Source: Schistocerca nitens (taxonomy: Eukaryota > Arthropoda > Insecta > Orthoptera > Acrididae). From it: DNA of 64,000 bases. The stretch is from assembly GCF_023898315.1 (NCBI RefSeq), contig NC_064616.1, positions 538,213,602 to 538,277,601 of the forward strand, written 5' to 3'. Below the pieces are notes generated by a model, which was not told where the DNA came from, did no database searches, and worked only from the letters and a program-made list of their open reading frames with translations. Shown piece by piece: positions 23,960-33,989 of the stretch (the stretch's first letter is position 1; each line of letters opens with the position of its first letter). Made by a program: the position numbers and the translations under genes.

Positions 23960-24805
23960 CTATCCACTAGCAACAATAGTACCTTTCAGTATAACACCTT
24001 TCACACCAAAATTATCTACAATCACCGGTATGCCAAAATCTTTCTTTTTTCTTTCCGGTCGACAAATACATCTCTTTATATGTACTGATTGACGATCTAA
24101 TACATCATTCTGGGTGAGCGGATCCACCAAAGTGTCTGTCTTTGGATGCGTACGATTTTTGCCATGTATCCAAGGAATCTTTCCGCTTCCGCTTCTTATC
24201 GTTACAGGGTCAGTGATTTTTATCGCCCACGTCCGCGGTTTTATGGGAGACTGAGGACAGCGCCTTTCACAACTTCCTCGTGGCTGGTGGGATGGTGCAC
24301 TGCTGAAATAATGAATTGCTCCACTGAACTGCACAGTCTGCGTTCGATAATTCGCTATCCCCCGATGACAGTGCAAGAAGTCATTCCCTAATATAATGTC
24401 AAAATCACCTTTCTTTAACCTCACTACTTCCATTTCTTGACTGTATTTATCCTCGTCTATTTGCAGATTCACTGCAAATGAACCCGCAGGGACAGTTACT
24501 TCCTCTCCAAGGCCACTGATATGGAATCTGAGTGCCTGTAACACCCTTCGATCATTTTTATCTACAGATAATAAACTAATTTGTGCACCAGTATCAACCA
24601 AAATTCTAACTACTTTGTTCCTGAGTATGCCATTTATACTAACATGTTCCACTTCTTGACATTTTCTGGTCCTCACCGCGTGTATTATATTTGCCGGGGG
24701 CACGGGTGGGTGGCACAGCCTGTCCCCCATGCGTTTCCCTGCTTTGTGCCCTTGTTGCAACGATGGTTGCGCATCTGGTGAGAAAATAGTGGCTTTCTGG
24801 AGCAA
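23960..24805 (-). pseudogene. Gypsy aspartic protease region
   Basis: A 281-codon open segment that includes the retropepsin-like protease. The active site is RILVDTGAQISLL (Asp at residue 71 of this frame) and the second conserved strand is IILGNDFL (about 138-144). The remainder links to the reverse transcriptase through a short gap with a stop. Upstream, the end of gag overlaps in another frame. In the living element this enzyme would cleave the Gag-Pol polyprotein inside the particle. Confidence 0.8.
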
Positions 24806-25770
24806 ACATTATTGGTATGGCCTACAGTCTGACAAACAGTGCAGAAAGGTGTGCGACAGCGCATTGACGTATTGTTGGATATCCCATAATGCTGACAAAA
24901 TACTTCCCTCGCTGAAGCCAGTACTGGGTCTGGCGGACACGGTGCAGCAGCGCAGAAGTGCAACACATCTTCGAGTACTATTGCCAAACGAATAGTTTAA
25001 AACAGTGATGTGGGGTAGACTGTTTTAACTCCTCCTCTGATGCGGGGATCAATACCGTGAACAAAGACATCAATTGCACGTGCTTCTGCTTCTGAGTGCA
25101 AGGCTCTATTTTCACCGGCATTGTCGCCTAGCTTGTAGGTACGACAAGATATGGCTAGTATGCGATCTACAAAGGCATCAAAATCTTCATTTGGCTTCTG
25201 CCTAAGGGGGGATAATTGATCTCTGTAGTATCCGGTACCTCTTGTATCAGTATAATGCGTAGTTAGTCCGTCGGCCTAAACTTGAAAGTCACGCGTATTG
25301 CGCAGATCGTCCACTGTTTCTATAAACATTCGGGCTTACCCTGTCGGCTTTAATCTGGCTACGTTGACCAGTAGATCTTCTGGCCAGGCACAAGCGCGAC
25401 CCACATCGCGAATATTCTGTATGAACATAGCCACATTTTCGTGGGAGTTCCCGGAAAGGGTGGGAATGGAATCATCTGCAGTAAAATTACTTACAGTTGC
25501 GATTTTAGCTGAGATTGTGCCAGTCGTATTAGTGACAGAATTGATATTAGGTGTGACTGATAGCACATTGGTTACAGGCGTGGAACTAGCCACAGGTACT
25601 GAAGGTCACATACAGGCTTCCAGCGTCTGTTTCAAGACGTGGTTTTGCTCAAGTAATTCTTGATTTTGGGTGCACAATTGGTGAATTTGTGCATTTATGG
25701 CTTCGAGCGGGTCTTGCGAGACCGCTGCCTCTTCAGGACGGTCTCTTCCTTGAGGTTTCCCTTAGGCATG
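24685..25770 (-). pseudogene. Gypsy gag (broken)
   Basis: Capsid/nucleocapsid gene remnant. A Met at about 25770 (MPKGNLKE in one frame) opens it. The capsid-like part reads SGNSHENVAMFIQNIRDVG and, after stops, DRDQLSPLR-like and FDAFVDRILAISCRTYKLG. Near the C terminus are zinc-knuckle residues: CTVCQTVGHTNNVC fits CX2CX4HX4C, and a preceding Cys-rich repeat is decayed. At least three stops or frameshifts interrupt it. The assignment rests on order (5' of protease) and the knuckle. Confidence 0.7.
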
Positions 25771-25814
25771 TTTACAAATTGAAGGGACTCTAGTGACCAA
25801 GAAAAATAATGGTT

Positions 25815-25945
25815 GAAATGGTTCAAATGGCTCTGAGCACTATGGGACTTAACAACTATGGTCATCATTCCCCTAGAACTCAGAACTACTTAAACCTAAC
25901 TAACCTAAGGAAATCACACAACACCCAGTCATCACGAGGCAGAGA
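25815..25945 (-). repeat. 5'-truncated SINE, family A, copy 7
   Basis: Only the 3' part of family A is present (from the tail to about the TGTGTGATGTCC block). It has a perfect 16-bp target duplication AAGAAAAATAATGGTT at 25799-25814 and 25946-25961. Truncation with an intact duplication is the mark of incomplete reverse transcription, so this copy was born short. Confidence 0.9.
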
Positions 25946-25961
25946 AAGAAAAATAATGGTT

Positions 25962-26371
25962 ACAAAAATGGACGGTCGCAAAGTTTCATAATCCAGCGGC
26001 AGACGACTCATGACATTACTGTTCGAAGCAGCTCTGCGACGTACATAGTAGTGGAGTTGGCGCGATGCATTGGTGGCGGCGTTGGTGTGGTGGAGTGGTG
26101 GCAATGGGCGACGTTCCGGCGGTGGTCATCGTTACGGGCTGGTGGCTTCTGGACCTGTGGGCTGCGGCTCATGCAATGGCTTACACAGCCTCGCTCGTGC
26201 CAGCGGAATCGGTCGGCTCCATCACTACAGCGCACACCCTGTACATTTCTCTTGGCTCTGTCACGGCCCATGCGGAGCAAACGTGGCAGCCAATTGGCGC
26301 ATTGTATGCGCGAAATACTCGGCGTTTCACCAGGAGAATTGGAAATAGCGACAAAGTCGCTATGGGAACGG
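25962..26371 (-). other. Gypsy 5' leader
   Basis: Sequence between the primer-binding-like sites and gag. Several open frames on both strands overlap here, favoured by GC richness; none has a recognisable domain. Confidence 0.4.
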
Positions 26372-26451
26372 ATCCCACTTCTGACACCAAATTTACAAGA
26401 GTTCGTGCCGGGAAGGGGGGTTTTAATTGTTACATCTCACTTCTGATACCA
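26372..26451 (-). promoter_or_regulatory. Duplicated primer-binding-like sites
   Basis: On the minus strand TGGTATCAGAAGTGAGAT (26451-26434) lies next to the LTR end and TGGTGTCAGAAGTGGGAT (26389-26372) about 60 bp further in. Both start with TGG, complementary to the CCA end of a tRNA, and both are preceded by AAATT. The second looks like a complement of a tRNA-Leu 3' end from memory. A tandem duplication of the primer-binding region explains the pair. Confidence 0.55.
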
Positions 26452-26454
26452 AAT

Positions 26455-27093
26455 TTAGAGGACGGTTGGATGAGAAGGATGTGGATGTGAAGAAGTGATT
26501 AAAAGAGTTCCTGTAATGGGTCTTTTATTGACCACTTTTGCCCTATGAAGGGTCACACAATCAGGCCTAGAGGGGCAAGGGTGAGCCAGAGTGTAGAGTT
26601 TGGCGGAACATAATTCGCGAAGCTAACGAAAGTTGGTGCCTGCCAATCGGGCAAGTTCGAGTGGCATGCCAGCTGCGAAAACTAAGTCCACGGCGCCGCA
26701 CCACCAGGAGAAGCAGGAGATGTTCACTGCTACAGGAAGCGCATCCAAGAGCGCAGGTCCGGCAACGGGCGGCCGGGTACATCCAATACACCACGCAGAG
26801 TCTTCCGCCCTGATTGGTCAGGACCAAGAAACCGACGGGGGCGGCAATGGAACTTTCCAGAGCGTGGTCTGGTCAGCATCGCAGAGACAGCGTTACTTCG
26901 TCAGCATACGGGCAGGCGCGTGATCGAGATTGCCTACCTTGATGCTGACTTCCTGTTGCTGGACCGTGGGATGGAAAAATTACAGGCAGCCAACGCTGCC
27001 GGCCGAGGCGTGGCCGTAGCTCGAAAAATAAAGTTACCTTTTGAAAGCTAATAAAATAAGGTAAATTCCCCTACTGTGTGGCTCATCCTTACA
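26455..27093 (-). repeat. Ty3/gypsy 5' LTR
   Basis: About 640 bp. The minus strand starts TGTAAGGATGAGCCACACAG and ends near CCGTCCTCTAAA beside the primer-binding-like site. A minus-strand CAATAAAAGACCC poly(A) signal is near 26520. It matches 12343-12977 with scattered substitutions and small indels, so the insertion is not young. Confidence 0.8.
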
Positions 27094-27490
27094 ATAATTT
27101 TATTAATAGGAAAGCATTAATAGTGTAAGTATAGATAGTTGTAGGAACCAGGAGGGGTAAAAGTGGCCTCTTTCTTTTATTTGTTTGTAGAGTGCTGCAG
27201 CATAGCGACCAACTTTGAAAGCAAACAAAGAGATTAGTCTCGTATTTTCGAACTGGTGTTGAACTGGTTTCAGCTCACTGATGGGGAAACTTCTTACCTA
27301 GATAGGGAAATCTTCAAGAAATTTACAGTAACTTTGTCGAAACTCGATAAAAATGCTTACATAACTGGTAACAATGACATACCTGATGATGTATGGTCTG
27401 TTTATTCTCGAATTTCTTGGAAACCAACTTTCTATGCAGAAATAACTGAGATATGATTGCTAAGAACTACTTGAGTTAACAATGATTCCA

Positions 27491-27712
27491 AAATCTTGTA
27501 AAGCTTCCACTGCGTTTCTTAAGTTAAATTACTGATTACGTTCCGCAGTAACATAGTACACGAAATCCTTCAGGATTGTTTAATTTTTCCTCACATAAAG
27601 CGGTGTGTAGATATATTCGTATCGTCTCCGTATCAACTTTAGGTGTGCTTAAGCAAAATCTTGTAAAGCTTCCACTGTGTTTCTTAAGTTAAATTACTGA
27701 TTACGTTCCGCA
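27491..27712 (+). repeat. 165-bp repeat, 1.3 tandem units
   Basis: AAATCTTGTAAAGCTTCCAC at 27491 recurs at 27656, a period of 165 bp, and the second unit continues to TTACGTTCCGCA at 27712. Another whole unit is at 28861-29024. The unit is not coding and resembles a satellite monomer or the core of a small mobile element. Confidence 0.8.
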
Positions 27713-27719
27713 CACATTC

Positions 27720-28855
27720 TACAGAATGGGATATCGTTTCGCGTCCCAGGAGCTGTAACTCATTCTATGCAGATGACAAAGGTGATATATGCATTCAAGT
27801 TATGCATGTTACAAGGTCAGTTTCCCTTATCTCACACGGAGAATAACTCATTAACAAGAGTATGCATTTTTGTTGCACGCGTGTATGTCCGAACCTGGTT
27901 TATGTCAACAGAAGCAATTAAGGCACCTTAAGATCATTGCCTCTCCATGAGTCAGCTGATGAATTATCAGACTATTGATTCAGTTACCAGTAAGACTGCT
28001 GCAGATATAAATATCATATCACTTCTGCTCTTAAGGGAAAGGAGAAAAGAATCAAGTGAAATGCTACATTATCCTCAAAAATAATCTTGCTTCTTTTACG
28101 AATATTTACTTTCCATTTCTTGTAGTTTCTGTTACGAAAACTTTCTTCATAAAGTTCTCTATTGTACCGATTTTCTCCACAAAAACCGTGCAACATACAA
28201 AGAGGACTTCCTTTACAAAGGTGTAATTGAAAAACTTGAGGAGATGGTTTTTGTGAACGTTCTTGCAAAAAGAGGTGTCTAACTTATTCAGGACTGCAAT
28301 AAAACTCTCCTAAATGACGAACCTCAGAAACAATTTGTCTTACATATTGTTGGTTGCGACGGAAAAAATGCCCAGTTGCTACTAAATCTTCTGTCTGGTT
28401 AAATAATGATCATCGTTCTATCAGTCAAATTATCTTTTGATTCTACAGAATCGAATGTTGTAAAATCGTTACTGCAAGTATAACAGTTTCTCAAACTGAA
28501 GGTTATACGTATTTCTTAAGTTTGCCGTCTTTTTCTTTATTTTAATTCCTCGAACGAACTTTTCAGTAATATGAGTCAAAATAATTTTAAACAATTACTG
28601 GGTTTGCTTGAGTTTGTCGAATAAATTACTCTCACAAAAGCCAAGTACACGGAGGGGATAAGGAAGAATACAATCAGTTTTAACGCAGATAGGTGTTGCG
28701 GATATTGTGTTCCAACTTCAGGGCGTTTGAGGGTCACCTAGAATTTGTTGATCAAATTTTTCACAGAATATTATCTTGGTTGATTTTAATAAAAGTGGAG
28801 GGTGGGGCTGACAAAATTCTAACTTTCAGGAAACTGCATATAGTTAGGACCACCA
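27720..28855. other. No gene recognised
   Basis: AT-rich segment between the two 165-bp repeat loci. No open frame with recognisable features. An 84-codon minus frame at 28268-28014 is unassigned. Confidence 0.35.
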
Positions 28856-28860
28856 TAATG

Positions 28861-29024
28861 TGTAGATATATTCGTATCGTCTCCGTATCAACTTTAGGTG
28901 TGCTTAAGCAAAATCTTGTAAAGCTTCCACTGTGTTTCTTAAGTTAAATTACTGATTACGTTCCGCAGTAACATAGTACACGAAATCCTTCAGGATTGTT
29001 TAATTTTTCCTCATATAATGCGGT
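28861..29024 (+). repeat. 165-bp repeat, single unit
   Basis: One complete unit, starting TGTAGATATATTCGTATCG and ending at GCGGTA just before another TGTA. It is nearly identical to 27606-27712 plus 27535-27605, so it is a circular permutation of the tandem unit at the other locus. Confidence 0.8.
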
Positions 29025-29181
29025 ATGTATTTTTTGCTAGTAATCAGTGGTAGTTGTCATTGGTTACTGGATATAGTCGCTTCTCTGGGAACAGTTTATG
29101 TCCTGCGATTATTGTATGACGTGTTGCTCTCATTATAACAGCAAGTTTTGCCTTATTCAGTTAATAATTTCTGGTATTCCA

Positions 29182-29183
<2 letters not shown>

Positions 29184-29229
<46 letters not shown>
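29184..29229 (+). repeat. (TG)n microsatellite
   Basis: About 23 uninterrupted TG units directly upstream of the LINE at 29230. Confidence 0.97.
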
Positions 29230-32200
29230 TTCGTGGTGTGGGTTCCTGTTGACACGTCCTAGTTCATGAACCACGGGCAACGTATGAGTGGCCAACTAAG
29301 TGGTCCTGACAGTCGGGATACCAGTTACTTTGGAATAAGGCTGGGAATCTCGGAAATATTCTGAGTCGTGGCCACCTTTGTGCTCAGACGGCAAAGACTA
29401 CCAAATCCACCGGTTAGTGCCTCAACCGTTAGGGGTAAAACTCAATGGGACCTGGGGCAAGTAAGGCTAGCAACCTGCTTCCCTGGTACTTTAAATATGA
29501 TGCTGGCAACAATCAGAGCAAAATGCCTCGAACCTTTGGAGGTGACGGAGTCACACCTCTAATTGACAAACCAGGGACTCCTAAGATACGACTCGGCAAA
29601 CGAATGGTAACGAGATGGGGAGCTATTAATATCAATGGGGGCTACTCTGGGAATAAGGGAGAGCTGGCAGAGGCTGCAAGTAAGATGGGGTTGGACGTTT
29701 TAGCTGTTAGTGACATTCGGGTAAGGGGTGAGAAAGAAGAGAAAGTGGGAGAATACAAGGTCTACCAGTCAGGAGTCAAAGCAGGAATAGCACAATGGGG
29801 TGTAGGGCTTTACATCAGGAAAGAAATGGAACCCAGCGTATTTGCATTAAGGTATGTAAACGAACGACTGATGTGGATAGATTTGACAGTGTCTAGCAAG
29901 AAAATTAGGATTGTGTCATTATATTCGCATTGAGAAGGGACAGATCAAGATAAGATGGATAGTTTTTATGATGCACAGAGTGATGTAGTTGTTAGAGTAA
30001 AGGACAAGGACACTGTTCTGCTCATGGGTGATTTTAATGCCAGGATTGGAAATCGAACAGAAGGGTATGAAAAGGTTATGGGTAAATTTGGAGAGGATAT
30101 GGAGGCCAACAAGAACGGGAAACAACTCTTGTATTTCTGTGCCAGTATGGGCTTAGTGATCACAAACTCCTTTTTCAAACATAAGAACATTCACCGGTAT
30201 ACTTGGAAAGGCAGGAGAACCAGATCTGTCATAGACTATATAATAACAGATCAGGAATTCAGGAAGGCTGTGAGGGACACACGTGTGTTCAGGGGATTCT
30301 TTGATGAAACTGATCACTATTTAATCTGCAGTGAAATTGGTATTGTGAGGCCGAAAGTGCAGGAGGTCAGGTCCATATATAGGAAGATAAGAATGGAGAA
30401 ACTTCAGGATAAGGAAATCAGGCACAAGTACATAACAGTGATCTCAGAAAGGTACCAGTTAGTTGAATGTAGTCAATTACAGTCATTAGAAAAGGAATGG
30501 ACAAGGTACAGGGACACAGTACTAGAAGTGGCTGAAGAATGTCTTGGAACATTAGTGTGTAAAGGAAGGATGAAGCAAACAGCTTGGTGGAATGACACAG
30601 TCAAGGCAGTCTATAAAAGCAAAAAGAAGGCGTATCAAAAATGGCTACATACTAGAACTCAGGTAGACAGAAAAAGCTATGTTGAAGAAAGAAACAAAGC
30701 CGAACAGATAATTGCAGCATGCAAGAAGAAATCTTGGGAAGACTTTGGAAACAGGTTGGAGACTTTGGGTCAAGCTGCTGGAAAACCATTATGGAGTGTA
30801 ATTAGCAGTCTTCGAAAGTGAGGTAAGAAGGAAATGACAAGTACTTTGGACAGGTCACGAAAACTGCTAGTGAATCCTGTTGATGCCTTGGGCAGATGGA
30901 GGGAACATTTTGAAGATTTGCTCAATGTAGGTGAAAATGCGATCAGTAATGTTTCAGATTTCGATGAACAATGGGATAGGAATGACGATGGAAATAGGAT
31001 CACATTTCAGGAGGTGGAGAAAATGGTTAACAGATTGCAGTGCAATAAAGCGGCTGGGTTGGATGAAATTGAGTCGGAACTCATCAAATACAGTGGAATG
31101 TCAGGTCTTAAATGGCTACACAGGATAACTGAAATGGCGTTGGAGTCGGGACAGGTTCCATCAGACTGGACGAAACCAGTAATCACACCAATCTTTAAAC
31201 CTGTAAACAGAAAAGATAGTAACAACTACAGAGGTATCTCTTTAATCAGCGTTGTGGGTAAAATCTTCTCAGGTATTGTTGAAAGGAAAGTGCGAGTATT
31301 AGTTGAGGACAAATTGGATGAAAATCAGTTTCGGTTTAGGCCTCTTAGAGGTTGTCAGGAACAGATCTTTAGCTTACGGCAAATAATGGAGAAGTGTTAC
31401 GAGTGGAACAGGGAATTGTATGTATGCTTTATAGATCTAGAAAAGGCATATGACCGGGTTCCTAGGAGGAAGTTATTGTCTTTTCTACGAGATTATGGAA
31501 TAGGAGGCAAACTTTTGCAAGCAATTAAAGGCCTTTACATAGCCAGGTAGCAGTTAGAGTTGACGGTAACTTGAGTTCATGGTTCAGAGTAGTTTCAGGG
31601 CTAAGACAAGGCTGCAACCTCTCTCCACTGTTTTTCATATTATTTATGGATCATATGTTGAAAACAATAGACTGGCTGGATGAGATTAAGATATGTGAAC
31701 ACAAAATAAGCAGTCTCGCATATGCGGATGACTTAGTTGTGATGACAGATTCGATTGAAAGTTTGCAAAGTAATATTTCAGAGCTAGATCAGAAATGTAA
31801 GAACTATGGTATGAAGATTAGCATCTCCAAAACGAAAGTAATGTCAGTGGGAAATAGATATAAACGGATTGATTGCCAAAGAAGAGGAACAAAGTTAGAA
31901 CAGGTGGACGATTTCAAGTACTTAGGATGCATATTCTCACAGGATGGCAACATAGTGAAAGAACTGGAAGTGAGGTGTAGCAAAGCTAATGTAGTGAGCG
32001 CTCGGCTACGATCTACTCTCTTCTCCAAGAAGGAAGTCAGTACCAAGACTAAGTTATCTGTGCACCGTTCAATCTTTCGACCAACTTTGTTGTATGGGAG
32101 TGAAAGCTCGGTGGATTCAGGTTACCTTATCAATAAGGTTGAGGTTACGGATATGAAAGTAGCTAGGATGATTGCAGGTACTAGTAGATGGGAACAATGG

Positions 32201-32545
32201 CAGGAGGGTGTCCACAATGAGAAAATCAAAGAAAAACTGGGAATGAACTCTATAGATGTAGCAGTCAGGGCGAACAGGCTTAGATGGTGGGGTCATGTTA
32301 CACGCATGGGAGAAGCAAGGTTACCCAAGAGACTCATGGGTTTAGCAGTAGAGGGTAGGAGGATTCAGGACAGACCAAGAAGAAGGTACCTGGATTCGGT
32401 TAAGAATGATTTTGAAGTAATAGGCTTAACATCAGAAGAGGCTCTAATGTTAGCACTGAATAGGGGATCATGGAGGAATTTTATAAGGGGGACTATGCTG
32501 CAGACTGAACGCTGAAAGGCATAATCAGTCTTATATATATATTTT
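29230..32545 (+). mobile_element. RTE-type LINE, near full length
   Basis: Non-LTR retrotransposon with one long endonuclease-reverse transcriptase frame (29445-32515). The 5' part precedes the frame by about 200 bp and starts after a TG microsatellite. The 3' end has a short UTR (AGTCTTATATATATATTTTC) with TA repeats, as RTE elements end in short simple repeats and not a long poly(A). Boundaries are estimated; no target duplication was identified. Only two stops and one frameshift interrupt the frame, so it is young compared with the other LINEs here. Confidence 0.85.
29445..32515 (+). pseudogene. RTE-type endonuclease/reverse transcriptase
   Basis: About 1020 codons encoding a protein that nicks target DNA and reverse transcribes its own RNA. 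The N-terminal apurinic-type endonuclease shows the GDFNAR motif (30027-30044), SVIDYIITD and ETDHYLI, the last near the catalytic His. The reverse transcriptase follows: KPVITPIFKPVNRKDSNNYR, CFIDLEKAYDRVPR, SGLRQGCNLSPLFF and the catalytic YADD at 31721-31732. The C terminus has RLRWWGHVTRMGE. Two TGA stops at 29931 and 30819 are in frame on both sides, as expected from CGA-to-TGA changes, and a small indel near 31548 shifts the frame. Inactive, but only three lesions from open. Confidence 0.9.
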
Positions 32546-32549
32546 CTCT

Positions 32550-33270
32550 TTCCCCCTCTTTCCATCCCGCTTCTCTTGTCGCTGTTCTGAAGAATGGAGA
32601 ACTCAGTTTTCCTTGGTTACAGCACGGGAAATGGGGAAATTGACTTCAGTTTGATTCCTTGTTCCCAAAAGTAGTAGTTTGTATGATTCCTTCGACACTT
32701 CTCAACTAAAGACAGTATAATTCCCTAATACAGAAAATATTTCCAATAATGATCGTTTCCCCACGGTCCCACTTAAAATTCTGGATTTTATCGTATTTGT
32801 TGGTATATGTATACGTGGCATAATATGTAACAATTTTTATTTGTTAAATGGTCTTCGATTTCAAATTTAGCGGTACACCTTACCGATAAGTTGTGTGTAT
32901 CACATTCATGATTAGATTTATGTTTATGAGGACCAAGTGAACAGGTTTTCACTTACCGAGTTCATGAAGTTTCTGTTAACTATTATGGTTGTCTGAGATT
33001 GCAGTTTGGCACAGCAGTTAACCACTTTGTGTAATAAAAACTGTAAGGTATAAAAGCAGTTCAAATTGTAAGTAGTAACTGATTCTAACATATAAAGAGA
33101 GAGACTGCAGTAATGACTGCGCATTTTAGTTGCAGAGCCAAAGTATGAATTGTCCTGTCAGTTTATCATCCAGAAGATTTCTGTTAGTTTTTAATGATGA
33201 CAGAAAAATGAGGATTAAGATGAAGTATTTGCAGAATAAGCATCTAAAGGAGTTAAGCATCCCATTGAAA
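32550..33270. other. No gene recognised
   Basis: AT-rich sequence downstream of the LINE and beyond the poly(A) signal of the host gene on the other strand. Nothing else recognised. Confidence 0.4.
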
Positions 33271-33274
33271 TTTC

Positions 33275-33989
33275 AGGGTAAATATTAATCCCTTTATTGC
33301 TATAAAACCAATAACAGCATACATTAAGTAACATTTAAGGTAAGTACAAAATGATAAAATGTTAAGGAATACTGTGAAGTACATTCACTTTTAAGAGAGG
33401 ATTTTTTTCAACCACTAGCATGAAAACCTCTCATAAGTTTCGAATGAAATGAGCTCGAACAGTATCTTTGTTCTAAGATCACATTTCTATTTCTATCGCT
33501 AATAATCCTGACTGAGTCTCCTCTCTGTGTCCACGGGGAGGCATAATGTTATTCAGATATAAACAATTTTTTCTTGCTAATGCTTGCTGGAGATCGTCTT
33601 GTGTCACAATGATGACTTCACAATCACTGTCTTCTCTAGACAACGGGTTACGATTGATACACAGACAGCGTACGATATACTTTCTTGCAGTTGTTATTAG
33701 TGCTGCAACCAAAATGAAAACTAATGCATACGGCATCCACAACACGAAAGAATTGCAGTGGCCTTCGTGTTTGCTAGAAAGTGGAGGATTTGCGACAGCT
33801 TGTTCTGTTCCTGCATGCCTCGATGTTTTTGCTGCTGTATTGCTGGGCATGTTGTCTCTGAGTGCAAGCGAAACTGAAGAGGCATCGGCTGTTCCATCTT
33901 GCTGCGGGGGACACTCGTCGTCCACGAAGAGAGGACAAGACGTAATCGCCGAATACATTTTTTCTTCTTGCTGACAGACTAGTACGTCC
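33275..33989 (-). CDS. Host gene, terminal exon: membrane protein C terminus
   Basis: Probable last exon of a minus-strand host gene; coding from 33989 to the TGA at 33481-33479, with a 3' UTR to about 33275. The 3' splice site is pyrimidine-rich (TTTTCTTTTTCGCTTTAG) and cuts before GGACGTAC. The frame is open from the first base, through DVLVCQQEEK and the Met at 33958, for about 170 codons. It holds a Ser/Thr-rich part, then one hydrophobic span FVLWMPYALVFILVAALI followed by a basic Cys-containing stop-transfer RKYIVRCLC, and an acidic tail with VIIVTQDDLQQAL. That predicts a single-pass protein with a short cytoplasmic tail of about 70 residues. AATAAA on the minus strand is at 33298-33293. 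The family was not recognised. It carries no transposon-like motifs. Confidence 0.65.
33293..33298 (-). terminator. Poly(A) signal of the host gene
   Basis: Minus-strand AATAAA about 180 bp beyond the stop codon, within TTATAGCAATAAAGGG. It fits the end of the membrane-protein gene. Confidence 0.55.

Larger units (their letters stand above)
12343..27093 (-). mobile_element. Ty3/gypsy retrotransposon with nested insertions
   Basis: Proposed single minus-strand element: 5' LTR 27093-26455, primer-binding-like sites, leader, gag, protease, reverse transcriptase, RNase H and integrase in the Ty3/gypsy order (27 to 20.9 kb), then a long 3' part to an LTR at 12977-12343. Nested inside are a Tc1-like transposon (1422 bp), a solo LTR (788 bp) and SINEs at 15.9, 19.1, 22.2 and 25.8 kb. 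Removing these still leaves over 5 kb between integrase and the 3' LTR, longer than usual, so the left LTR may instead belong to another copy. Outer flanks both offer ATAA (12338-12341, approximately, and 27094-27097), compatible with a 4-bp duplication, but the LTR edge is uncertain by a few bases. All coding parts are broken. Confidence 0.45.
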
